Shown here piece after piece: positions 25,399-33,855 of a stretch of DNA of 40,500 nt. The translations under genes and the position numbers were made by a program. Source of the stretch: an uncultured Ruminococcus sp. (lineage in GTDB: Bacteria; Bacillota; Clostridia; Oscillospirales; Acutalibacteraceae). Numbering within the stretch: the stretch's first letter is position 1; every line of letters starts with the position of its first letter. The notes under the pieces were generated by a model. The model worked only from the letters and a program-made list of their open reading frames with translations. It did no database searches and was not told the DNA's origin. Where the stretch lies: the NCBI GenBank assembly GCA_902766885.1, contig CACXFS010000071.1:1-40500 (forward strand), in the 5' to 3' direction.

Positions 25399-27168
25399 TT
25401 ATTTTGCGTTCTGCGGGAGAGTGTACTTCTGCTTGTAAGCCTTATAGTCCGCATTATACTGAATATCGTCGGAATTTTTCAGCTCGTGGAGATACTCGTG
25501 AGCCTCATATCCGTTGCGGTTAATCTCGATAACACCGATTGCGATATTTGAGCAGTGGTCGGACACACGCTCAATGTTTGTAATCAGATCGGAGAAGATA
25601 AAGCCGAGCTCTATAGTACATTCGCCGTTTGTAAGACGTCTTACGTGAGCTTCCTTGAGCTTGTCACGCAGTCTGTCGATAACCTGCTCAAGCGGCTCAA
25701 CCTTTGCCGCAAGCTTTACGTCGTTATGAATAAAGGCAAGCGTTGCGTTGTTGATAATCTCAATAAGTGCGGCAACCATTACCTCAAGTCCTGCTCGTGC
25801 CTCGTCGGAGAATTTGACCTTTTTCTGTTCAATTTCCTGAGCTACCTGCAAAATATTTACTGCGTGGTCGCTTATTCTCTCAAAATCACCGATTGTATGG
25901 AGCACAAGCTGAACCATTTTGCTGTCCTTTTCGGAAAGCGGTTTCTGGCTTAGCTTTACAAGATATGTTGAAATTGCATCCTCGTAGGAATCAATCATAT
26001 CTTCGTTTTCTCTTATTGTTTCAGCCGCCTTTTCGTTATATTCACTAAGAAGTTCGAGCGAGCCGAGGAGTGTGCCCTCTGAAAGACGAGCCATTTTTGT
26101 GCTGAGAGATAATGCTCTTTCGGTTGCAATTGACGGAGTGTTGAGGAAACGCTCGTCCAGAAACGGAGCCTGAATATCATCCTCGCTGTCACGGATTGTA
26201 AAGCAGGCAAGCTTTTCAAGCTGTTTGCTGAACGGAAGAAGAAGTGCCGTTGCAAGGAGGTTGAATATTGTATGAATAACTGCAATGTTTGCAGGATTAA
26301 CAATGTCATCAAGGAATCCGAAGTTCAGGAAAGCGTTGGCACCGTAGAAAAGTGCACAGATTACAAGAGTACCGATTATATTAAAGTAGAGGTGAACAAA
26401 AGCCGCACGCTTTGCGTTCTTTTTTGCACCTACGCAGGAAATCAGAGCAGTAACGCACGTACCGATATTCTGTCCCATAACAATCGGGATAGCCATTGAA
26501 TAGGTTATCGCACCTGTTGACGACAACGCCTGCAAAATACCAACAGACGCACTGGAGCTTTGAATAACAGCAGTAAGAATAGCACCCGTGATTATGCCGA
26601 GAATCGGATTCTGGAATGCTGTGAGAATGCTTGTGAACGCAGGTTCATCTGCAAGAGGTTCAACTGCACCGCTCATCATATTCATACCAATCATAAGTAC
26701 TGCAAAGCCGACAAAGATTGAGCCTAAGTTCTTCTTTGAGTCCTTTTTGCAGAACATAAGAAGGATAATTCCGACAAAAGCAAATACAGCCGAGAATGAC
26801 GAGGGCTTTAAAAGCTGCATTACTACGCTGTCGCCCTCAATGCCCGAAAGACTTAAAATCCACGAGGTAATCGTAGTGCCTACGTTTGCACCCATTATGA
26901 TGCCGATAGCCTGCCTCAGCTTCATTATGCCCGAGTTTACAAAGCCGACAACCATAACCGTTGTTGCCGACGAGGACTGAATAACAGCAGTTACCGCCGC
27001 ACCGAGCAAAAAGCCCTTTATTGTGCTGTTTGTCATTTTTTCAAGAGTTTTTTCGAGCTTTCCGCCCGAGAATTTTTCAAGGCCGTCGCCCATTGTATTC
27101 ATTCCGTAGAGGAACAGGGCGAGTCCGCAGAGCAGACTTAATACTGCGAATATATCCATAAATCCCAT
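25399..27168 (-). CDS. Na/Pi cotransporter family protein with PhoU-like domain
   Basis: This is an inner-membrane protein of the NptA/PNaS type thought to move phosphate with sodium. The N-terminal half has two inverted-repeat transport blocks, each with the QSSSA signature (AVIQSSSATT near residue 65 and AVIQSSSASVG near 205), and the C-terminal part (about 330-560) is a helical PhoU-like domain. From ATG 27168 the protein has 589 residues; AAAGGAG is close (three bases), so the next ATG at 27159 is also possible. Four TTTACA-type repeats at 11-base intervals upstream indicate control by a PhoP-type phosphate regulator. Confidence 0.92.
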   Translation of the reverse strand: MGFMDIFAVLSLLCGLALFLYGMNTMGDGLEKFSGGKLEKTLEKMTNSTIKGFLLGAAVTAVIQSSSATTVMVVGFVNSGIMKLRQAIGIIMGANVGTTITSWILSLSGIEGDSVVMQLLKPSSFSAVFAFVGIILLMFCKKDSKKNLGSIFVGFAVLMIGMNMMSGAVEPLADEPAFTSILTAFQNPILGIITGAILTAVIQSSSASVGILQALSSTGAITYSMAIPIVMGQNIGTCVTALISCVGAKKNAKRAAFVHLYFNIIGTLVICALFYGANAFLNFGFLDDIVNPANIAVIHTIFNLLATALLLPFSKQLEKLACFTIRDSEDDIQAPFLDERFLNTPSIATERALSLSTKMARLSEGTLLGSLELLSEYNEKAAETIRENEDMIDSYEDAISTYLVKLSQKPLSEKDSKMVQLVLHTIGDFERISDHAVNILQVAQEIEQKKVKFSDEARAGLEVMVAALIEIINNATLAFIHNDVKLAAKVEPLEQVIDRLRDKLKEAHVRRLTNGECTIELGFIFSDLITNIERVSDHCSNIAIGVIEINRNGYEAHEYLHELKNSDDIQYNADYKAYKQKYTLPQNAK

Positions 27169-27202
27169 ACTCTCCTTTATACCACAAATCATATAAAAGC
27201 AA

Positions 27203-27241
27203 CGTAATGCATTTGTAAACGAATTGTAAAAAGTATGTAAA
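27203..27241 (-). promoter_or_regulatory. Pho box with four direct repeats
   Basis: On the minus strand TTTACA occurs at 27241-27236, 27230-27225 and 27219-27214, followed by ATTACG at 27208-27203, all exactly 11 bases apart. This matches the PhoP box of Firmicutes (TT[ACT]ACA repeats with about five-base spacers). A TATGAT -10 (27193-27188) lies downstream. It precedes the phosphate cotransporter gene, which makes PhoP control very plausible. Confidence 0.75.
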
Positions 27242-27380
27242 GTTTAAAAAATTCGTCAATTGTCTGTAAATTTTTAATAAAGCAAAATTATTTTTATACG
27301 TTCCTCATTAACGGCACGATTTACGTTATCATATTTCCGACAATTAAGTCAATTAACATACAAAAAATTGATAAAATATA

Positions 27381-27410
27381 TTGTGATTTGCCCTTAATGT
27401 ATGATATAAT
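27381..27410 (+). promoter_or_regulatory. promoter of the GT39-patatin pair
   Basis: TTGTGA (27381-27386) and TATAAT (27405-27410) are 18 bases apart; TATAAT recurs at five-base steps (27410, 27415), so the exact -10 is ambiguous. Confidence 0.5.
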
Positions 27411-27454
27411 ATAATATAATTCAAATATTTATTCAAGTAAAAAGGGAAAATCAT

Positions 27455-29176
27455 ATGAAAATCGACAACAAAAAAGCAGGCATTATTCTTTCTGTTATTA
27501 TTATTTTAAGCCTTGCAATCAGCACGTTCTATATGGCGACAAAGCAGGGCTTTCACGAGGACGAGCTGTTGACCTATAATCTTGCAAACTCATCAAAACA
27601 GCTCAGCGTTGACGGCGGCTGGAACAGTCCTGAGGACTTCAGCGAATATCTTGCCGTCAGTGAAAACGACCGCTTTGACTATGCTCAGGTTTACGAAAAT
27701 CAGATTATCGACGCTTCTCACCCGCCGCTTTATTATGCGCTGGTGCACACCGTATGCTCGCTGTTTCCGAATGTTTTCAGCAAGTGGCTTGCATACTCAA
27801 TCAACGTGCTTGCAATGGTCGGCATATTGATTCTGCTGTTTAAAATCGGGAAAAAAGTTTCGGGGAATAATCTCTATGCGCTAATAGCATCGGGGGCTTA
27901 TGCGCTGAGCATTGCGTGCATTACGACTACAATTTATCTGAGAATGTATGCTACGCTTACGTTTTTTGTGCTTGCGTTTCTGTATATGAGCCTTGTGATG
28001 TACGAAAAGAAAAACACGGTAAGGCTTCCTGACTGTCTTATGCTCACGCTTATTGTGATTCTCGGCATACTCACGCAGTACTATTTCATCTTGTTTGCAG
28101 GCTTAATCGGACTTGTTTTCCTTGTTTTCAAAATCAAGGAGAGGAACATAAAAGACCTTGTAAAGTATATAGTTGCCGCAGTAATCGGCGCTGTTATTGC
28201 GCTTTGCATTTATCCGTATATTATTTCAAACGTGCTTGGCGGCAACAGGGGCTTTGGCTCGCTCGACCTTTCAAACCTTGAGTTAGTAACAATTTTTACA
28301 TACCTTGTCTACAAGCTCTGCACCTACGTTCAGATTCTTGCAAAGGATTTGTTCTTAAATCAAATCTGGCTGTTTGCAGTCTGCGCAGGCTTTGCAGTCG
28401 GCGGCGGTATTTACTTCCGCTTTGCTAAAAAGCACAAATTAAACCGCAAGGCTATGTTTATTATTATTCCTGCTCTGGTTTATTTTATCGGTATTTCGCT
28501 TGTTTCTCCGTTCAACAGCGACAGGTACGTTATGGCGTCGCTTCCGCTGATTTCAATGCTCTTTACGTTTGCATTCATCAAGATTTTTGAGCTGATTAAA
28601 AACGAAAAAGTTCGTCTTGTACTTCCTGCAAGCGTTGTGCTCGCAAGCGCAATTGCATTCTGCACGGTAACTCCGTACTACGTCTACGGCAAGACAAATC
28701 TTTACGAAACAAAGACCGACAACTGCGTGTTTGTCGGAACGGCTATGCTTGAGTGGAACAAATGCATTGACAAATTTATGAACTACGACAGCACGATGAT
28801 TGTGCAGACCTCAAATATGTCAAAAACTCTCGGCGACGAGCTTGAAAGCTTTGCAACCGACAGAGGAGTTGTTACAAAGGGAAAAATCTCCGAGCTTGCA
28901 AAGGCATATATGTTCAACGGCGACACGGGAAAAGAAACAAAGGACAGTATGTCGGCTCTGAAAACCGACAAAAAGTTGTCTGAGCTTTCAGAAGTTACGG
29001 TTTACATTTCTCGTCTTGCCGACAACGACAGTACGATTAAGTACATTACGGAAAACACGGAATTTAAGAATTACGAGCTTATTCAGGCTGACTACAGCTT
29101 TGACGATTTCTACAACTGGTACGATTATTTTGTTGAAACCGAGTCATACTGCAACGTCTACCGTTTTTATAAGTAA
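27455..29176 (+). CDS. GT39-type membrane glycosyltransferase
   Basis: This 573-residue protein has an N-terminal membrane segment followed by an extracytoplasmic loop with acidic residues (GFHEDEL at about 32-38) and DASHPPLYY near 85, then about ten further hydrophobic segments to about residue 400 and a soluble C-terminal part. This layout is that of ArnT/PMT-like GT-C transferases that use polyprenyl-phosphate sugars and act on the outer membrane face. The acceptor is unknown; wall polymers or lipids are likely candidates. AAGGGA precedes the ATG. A patatin-like gene follows after 22 bases. Confidence 0.8.
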   Translation: MKIDNKKAGIILSVIIILSLAISTFYMATKQGFHEDELLTYNLANSSKQLSVDGGWNSPEDFSEYLAVSENDRFDYAQVYENQIIDASHPPLYYALVHTVCSLFPNVFSKWLAYSINVLAMVGILILLFKIGKKVSGNNLYALIASGAYALSIACITTTIYLRMYATLTFFVLAFLYMSLVMYEKKNTVRLPDCLMLTLIVILGILTQYYFILFAGLIGLVFLVFKIKERNIKDLVKYIVAAVIGAVIALCIYPYIISNVLGGNRGFGSLDLSNLELVTIFTYLVYKLCTYVQILAKDLFLNQIWLFAVCAGFAVGGGIYFRFAKKHKLNRKAMFIIIPALVYFIGISLVSPFNSDRYVMASLPLISMLFTFAFIKIFELIKNEKVRLVLPASVVLASAIAFCTVTPYYVYGKTNLYETKTDNCVFVGTAMLEWNKCIDKFMNYDSTMIVQTSNMSKTLGDELESFATDRGVVTKGKISELAKAYMFNGDTGKETKDSMSALKTDKKLSELSEVTVYISRLADNDSTIKYITENTEFKNYELIQADYSFDDFYNWYDYFVETESYCNVYRFYK

Positions 29177-29198
29177 TTGATTCAGTATAAGGAATTAG

Positions 29199-30095
29199 GT
29201 GATAATTTTGGAAAGACAGGACAGACAGAATTCAATAGGAATTGCACTTTCGGGAGGCGGATTGCAGGGAATTGCCCACATCGGCGCAATCAAGGCTCTC
29301 TACGAGCTTGGAATACATCCGCAATACGTTTCGGGAACAAGCTCGGGCGCTTGTATGGCGGCAATTATGGCTATGGGATTCACAGCCGAGGAAATGCGTG
29401 ATTTGGCTAAAAAGCACTGGAAAACGCTTGCCGAGATTGACAATGGACTGATTTTCAAGGCGCTTGCGCAGTTTATTCTTAACAAAAAGATTCAGAAGGA
29501 CGGAATCAAATCGGGCGAGCTGATTTCCGACGTAATCAAGGAAATTATGGCGATAAAAGGTATAAAAGGCTTTAAGGATTTGCCGATTAACCTTTCAATC
29601 TGCACTGTTGACACGCTGACAACCGACGAATGTATTTTTACAACCGAGGACGAGCACCTTGAAAACGACCATATACATTATATATGCGACGCACCGCTTG
29701 ATATTGCCGTTCGTGCGAGTATGTCGTTCCCTGCAATTTACACGACCTGCACATACGACAAGTACAACTTTATTGACGGAGGCTCAAAGGACAACCTGCC
29801 GGTAAAAATCCTGCGTGATATGGGCGTTGGCAAAGTGCTTGCTATCGGCTTTGACATTATGAACTACGACCCCGACGCCGGACTTGACGGACTTATCAAG
29901 GTTATATGGCGAGCTCTTGATGTTTATTCAATTGACGGCACAAGAAAGTCAATGAAAATGGCTGACATTGCCGTTCAGATTAACAACGAAAACACACAAC
30001 TGTTTTCGATGGACAACGTTGACGAAACAATTCAGGAGGGCTATGACGCAATTATGGCGCAAAAGGACGAAATCCTCCGGATTTTTAAAGACTGA
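29199..30095 (+). CDS. patatin-like phospholipase family protein
   Basis: This 298-residue protein has a Ser-Asp dyad lipase fold. The oxyanion motif GGGLQG is at 19-24, the nucleophile motif GTSSG at 46-50 (Ser48), and the catalytic Asp lies in FIDGGSKDNLPV near residue 190. No signal peptide is visible, so it is probably cytosolic and may act on membrane lipids. The start is either GTG 29199 (AAGGA five bases before) or TTG 29208 (AGGTGA five bases before). It is probably co-transcribed with the upstream glycosyltransferase gene. Confidence 0.88.
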   Translation: MIILERQDRQNSIGIALSGGGLQGIAHIGAIKALYELGIHPQYVSGTSSGACMAAIMAMGFTAEEMRDLAKKHWKTLAEIDNGLIFKALAQFILNKKIQKDGIKSGELISDVIKEIMAIKGIKGFKDLPINLSICTVDTLTTDECIFTTEDEHLENDHIHYICDAPLDIAVRASMSFPAIYTTCTYDKYNFIDGGSKDNLPVKILRDMGVGKVLAIGFDIMNYDPDAGLDGLIKVIWRALDVYSIDGTRKSMKMADIAVQINNENTQLFSMDNVDETIQEGYDAIMAQKDEILRIFKD

Positions 30096-30224
30096 TGATA
30101 AAATAAACTATAATTTTTTAGTCCGTTATAAAAGTCGGATATGATTTAAAACTCGGTATATCGGGAGTCATACATTTTTCTGATTCTTAGGCAAAATACT
30201 ACTTTACGTCATCTGTCAACATAG

Positions 30225-30296
30225 GGACACTCACTCCGTGTCCACACAAAAATTGTAACGAAATTTTGTGAACGGGACGTCTGGGAAGCCGTCCCG
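30225..30296. other. three consecutive hairpins in the 420-base non-coding region
   Basis: The gap 30096-30515 has no gene. It contains stem GGACAC/GTGTCC (30225-30230 with 30238-30243), an A/T stem CACAAAAATT/AAATTTTGTG with one bulge (30245-30254 with 30261-30270), and CGGGACG/CGTCCCG (30273-30279 with 30290-30296). The last runs into a dispersed repeat. Function is unknown. Confidence 0.5.
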
Positions 30297-30434
30297 AAAC
30301 GTTACCTATTTATCAATCTATAATTCGGGCAACCGTTTTATCCAAACAATCCGACTTTTCCACTCGTTTTGCCTGCGGTGGCACACCGCCGATTTGCCCG
30401 CCGAGGCACTCGGCAAATTATGGTTTATTCAAAA
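30290..30434 (+). repeat. dispersed structured repeat, copy A
   Basis: About 145 bases here recur in inverted orientation at 40376-40494 at high identity, from CGTCCCGAAACG to TATGGTTTATTCAAA. Copy A carries about 24 extra bases (near 30367-30390) forming a hairpin GCGGTG-GCA-CACCGC, next to a second hairpin GCCGAG-GCA-CTCGGC present in both copies. No open frame is shared, so this is a non-coding repeat family. Confidence 0.85.
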
Positions 30435-30460
30435 AACAAAACTTACTTTTATAACTTTAA

Positions 30461-30492
30461 AGCTCCCCACCGAAAATAATCGGTGGGGAGCT
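30461..30492. terminator. bidirectional terminator
   Basis: A perfect 12-bp stem (30461-30472 with 30481-30492) with an eight-base loop is followed by ATTTTTAT on the plus strand. It sits between the convergent patatin and LRR-dockerin genes and best fits termination on the plus strand; on the minus strand the tract is only TTTAAAG. Confidence 0.8.
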
Positions 30493-30515
30493 ATTTTTAT
30501 GCTATGTTATTTACT

Positions 30516-33500
30516 TTAGCAGATACCTGCAAGCAATTTCTGAATATACGTTACGTCGTCAACGCTGATTTCGCCGTCGCCGTTTGCGTCAGCAGCATCT
30601 GGATTATTCAGATTTCTGATGCCGGCCAGATAGAACTGGATAGCAGTGGTATCTCTTATTGTTATCATACCGTCGCCGTCAACATCGTACTCCGTGCCGA
30701 GCACCTTGTAGTCCTTAGAAACAGTACCGTAGTAATTGCCAATGCCGACTACGCTGAAACTGTAAGTTCCCGAGCCGTCAAATCCGCTGCCATCGGTTAC
30801 AAGATAATCAATGCCCTCGGTAAGCTCTTTACCGTCAAATATTACTGTGTAATTATCGGGCTTATCCTGTGCTCTGCCAGAATATACAATATCAGCAACT
30901 TCAATGGACGCGTTTGAAATACCATACTTGGGCGCACCGAGCACAAAGGGCACTGTGTTTTCGGAATGCCTTTTAAGCGTATAGTTCATTGTAAGATTTC
31001 CGTTGCTGTCGGAATTAAGCTGGTCAAGATAGAGAATCTTTGAATTGTCAATCAGATCGGAATTAACAGCTCCGTCGCTTATGCCGACAATGTATGTGCT
31101 GTCGGGCTCAAGTCCCGTAAAGGTGTAATTACCGCTGTCGTCGGAAAAATCGTTAGTGTATGGAACGAATTTAATCGCATCCTTGTGATAGTAATTGTGG
31201 ATTGTCGATGATGTCCAGTTTTCATTGTCCTTCGGATAATAAATTGTAATGTCATCAATATTCCAGAAAACCAGAGATGTTTCATAATTGTAGCAATTAT
31301 GATCAGACTCGAATTTAACTGTCCTTAAGTCGTAACAGCTAAGGAAAGTCATATAGTCTAATTCCACATATCCCGGAATTGTAATACTTTCCAGTCCTGA
31401 GTTATATAATGAACACCTGTTCAGATATAAAGAGTATTCCCTGTCGGCAGCTTCGGGGAATTCTATTGTCTTGAGCGACTTGCAGTTTGCAAAAGCAAAC
31501 GCTCCGATACTATCCAGATTGTCAGGAATGTTAATTGTTGAAAGAGAAGTACAGTTATAGAATACGCCTGTTTCCAGATAGCCTAATCCCGCTGACAATG
31601 AAACGCTTTTAAGATTACTGCACTCACCGAATGCACTCGCACCGATATATTCAACCGAATCAGGGATAGTAACACTTTTAAGCGACTTTCTTCCCTCAAA
31701 TGCACTTTCGGCAATTTTTGTTGTATCTGAAGGAACAACAAAGGTATTGGATTTTGCATTAGGATATTCCTTGAGTTCTGTACCGCTATACAGACAACCG
31801 TTAACTACTGAATATATCTGATTGCCGTCAGCTACATTAATATTTTTAAGGCTGTCACAATTAACAAAAATACCGTTATCAATATTGGTTACGCTTGCAG
31901 GAATTGTTATGCTTTCAAGGCTCTTACAACCGTAAAAAGCTCTTTGTGATATTCTCTCAGCTGAACCGAGTTCAACATTTTTAAGATTAATACAATTTGT
32001 GAATGTTTCCGAATTTATGCAAGATACATTCGTTAAATTAATATCTGTAAGATTTGCACAACCCTCAAATGCATTTGAACCGATTGAAGTTACGTTACTG
32101 CCGATTTCTATATTCTTAAGATTCTTGCAGTTTTTGAATGCATTGCTTTCAATTGAAGTAACGCTTTCGGGGATTGTATATGAAGTGCGCTCGTTTCCGC
32201 CGATATATCTATATAACGTTGTCATATCTGTGCTGAACAACACACCGTCAACGAGCTTGAAATTGCTGTCGTCTTCTTTTACTTCTATATTATTAAGTTT
32301 TCCGGGCAAAACTGAGGCAAATTTTGATGCATCTCTAATGCTTGACGGAACATTTATACTCTCAATAGCAGTTGTATCAAGGTCGTTGCAATCGGCGTCA
32401 TAATCACAATAACCGTAGCAGGAATAAATATATTCTATGCTGTCGGGAAGATTCAGCTCTGTAAGACTTATACAGTTGTAAAATGCTGAAATATCCAAAT
32501 ATTTCATTTCAGAAGAAAACTCAATATTTTTAAGTGACGTACAATTTGCAAATGTGTGTTCGCCTGCGTTCGGCACATTGTATATACTTTCAAGATTAGA
32601 CGCACACTCAAAAGCATAGGAATCTATATATTCAACAGAATCGGGAATTGTGAAGGTTTTATCTGTTTTTCCCGCAGGATATTTTATCAGTGTTTCTCCG
32701 TCCTTTGAATAAAGAACGCCGTCAATCGTCATATAATTACTGTCATCTTCATCAACGACAAATTCCTTGAGAGAAGGACAGTTTATAAATGTGTTTCCAA
32801 ATATATTCTCAGCAGAGTATGTACCATATGTGTCTATATAAGACTTCAGAACAACTCTTTCAAGAGAGGTCATATCAACAAATGCCTTTTCGTACATACA
32901 GACATTGGCAGGAATCGTAATCTCTTTTACCTTGCTTAAGCCCTGAAACATATACTGTCCTATATCTGTTATATTATCCGACAAAACAACAGAAGTAATT
33001 GCCTCTCTGTACTCATCCCACGGAACAGTATGCTTTCCTGTTGTAAACCGATATGTATAGCCGTTGCCTATTGTCAGAACGCCGTCTGTATCGACCGACC
33101 ACGGTGCGCCGTAAGCAAAACAACCCGAATCATTTTTCAGCGGAACAGTAGGATGAGGCTCTGCGTCAAATCCGGAGCCTACCGAAGGCTCTTCGCTGTT
33201 ATATGTAAGCCTGAAGCTCTCTGAAACGGCTTTACCGAGCGGCCTGTAGTTATAGTCAACAATAAAAAGCTTTACTGTGCTGTTGCAGTTACCATAACTA
33301 TAAAGACTAAACCAAACATCGGCATTTGTTTCCGCAGATAAGCTTGACTTGCTTATATTATTCAGCAATCCTGTTTCATTGTTGTATTCTGCCATTATCA
33401 TCAAGCAGGGAGTAGGTACAGAATAATTGACATAAACAGAACCGTATTCACATCCAACACTGTTAATCTTATACTCAGAATTTTCAACGTCAGTGTAATT

Positions 33501-33632
33501 TTCAACAATCTGTGCCATTGCCTGTGTTTCTGCTGCCTGTACCGAGAGAGTCGGCACAAACAATGCCGCTGTCATTGTGCAGATGATTGCAACAGATACT
33601 AATTTTTTTAGATTTTTTAGTTTCATCCTCAT
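30516..33632 (-). CDS. secreted leucine-rich repeat protein with C-terminal type I dockerin
   Basis: This 1038-residue protein starts with a signal peptide (about 1-34, ending VQAA). The bulk (about 200-810) is made of BspA-type LRR_5 repeats, each with a pattern like IPDSVxxIGxxAFxxCxxLKxI. A short beta-rich segment follows, then a dockerin at 982-1038 with two calcium loops, DVDGDGMITIRD and DANGDGEISVDD, both keeping every ligand position. Dockerins plug into cohesins of scaffoldins, so it is probably displayed in or near a cohesin complex encoded elsewhere. LRR_5 proteins often bind host or substrate surfaces. GGAGGT lies five bases before the ATG. Confidence 0.93.
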   Translation of the reverse strand: MRMKLKNLKKLVSVAIICTMTAALFVPTLSVQAAETQAMAQIVENYTDVENSEYKINSVGCEYGSVYVNYSVPTPCLMIMAEYNNETGLLNNISKSSLSAETNADVWFSLYSYGNCNSTVKLFIVDYNYRPLGKAVSESFRLTYNSEEPSVGSGFDAEPHPTVPLKNDSGCFAYGAPWSVDTDGVLTIGNGYTYRFTTGKHTVPWDEYREAITSVVLSDNITDIGQYMFQGLSKVKEITIPANVCMYEKAFVDMTSLERVVLKSYIDTYGTYSAENIFGNTFINCPSLKEFVVDEDDSNYMTIDGVLYSKDGETLIKYPAGKTDKTFTIPDSVEYIDSYAFECASNLESIYNVPNAGEHTFANCTSLKNIEFSSEMKYLDISAFYNCISLTELNLPDSIEYIYSCYGYCDYDADCNDLDTTAIESINVPSSIRDASKFASVLPGKLNNIEVKEDDSNFKLVDGVLFSTDMTTLYRYIGGNERTSYTIPESVTSIESNAFKNCKNLKNIEIGSNVTSIGSNAFEGCANLTDINLTNVSCINSETFTNCINLKNVELGSAERISQRAFYGCKSLESITIPASVTNIDNGIFVNCDSLKNINVADGNQIYSVVNGCLYSGTELKEYPNAKSNTFVVPSDTTKIAESAFEGRKSLKSVTIPDSVEYIGASAFGECSNLKSVSLSAGLGYLETGVFYNCTSLSTINIPDNLDSIGAFAFANCKSLKTIEFPEAADREYSLYLNRCSLYNSGLESITIPGYVELDYMTFLSCYDLRTVKFESDHNCYNYETSLVFWNIDDITIYYPKDNENWTSSTIHNYYHKDAIKFVPYTNDFSDDSGNYTFTGLEPDSTYIVGISDGAVNSDLIDNSKILYLDQLNSDSNGNLTMNYTLKRHSENTVPFVLGAPKYGISNASIEVADIVYSGRAQDKPDNYTVIFDGKELTEGIDYLVTDGSGFDGSGTYSFSVVGIGNYYGTVSKDYKVLGTEYDVDGDGMITIRDTTAIQFYLAGIRNLNNPDAADANGDGEISVDDVTYIQKLLAGIC

Positions 33633-33659
33633 TTTTTACCTCCATAAAAACATAAAGAC

Positions 33660-33689
33660 ACTATATCACAACAAACATTGAAAAATCAA
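33660..33689 (-). promoter_or_regulatory. possible promoter of the LRR-dockerin gene
   Basis: On the minus strand TTGATT (33689-33684) and TATAGT (33665-33660) are 18 bases apart, close to the start codon. The match is moderate. Confidence 0.45.
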
Positions 33690-33802
33690 TAGCAAAATCT
33701 CACAAAACAGCTTAAAACATTTCCCAATTTATTTGTAATATGGTAAATATTTTCAAATTTATAGTAACATTCACAATATGTTTGCAGCAGTTTTTTACAA
33801 AT

Positions 33803-33837
33803 TAAAAACGGAACTCATCATAAAAGATAAGTTCCGT
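33803..33837 (-). terminator. terminator of the PurF-like gene
   Basis: On the minus strand an 8-bp stem ACGGAACT/AGTTCCGT (33837-33830 with 33815-33808) is followed by TTTTTAAT. It lies 19 bases past the stop. Confidence 0.78.
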
Positions 33838-33855
33838 ATAGTTTTTTACTGAAAA

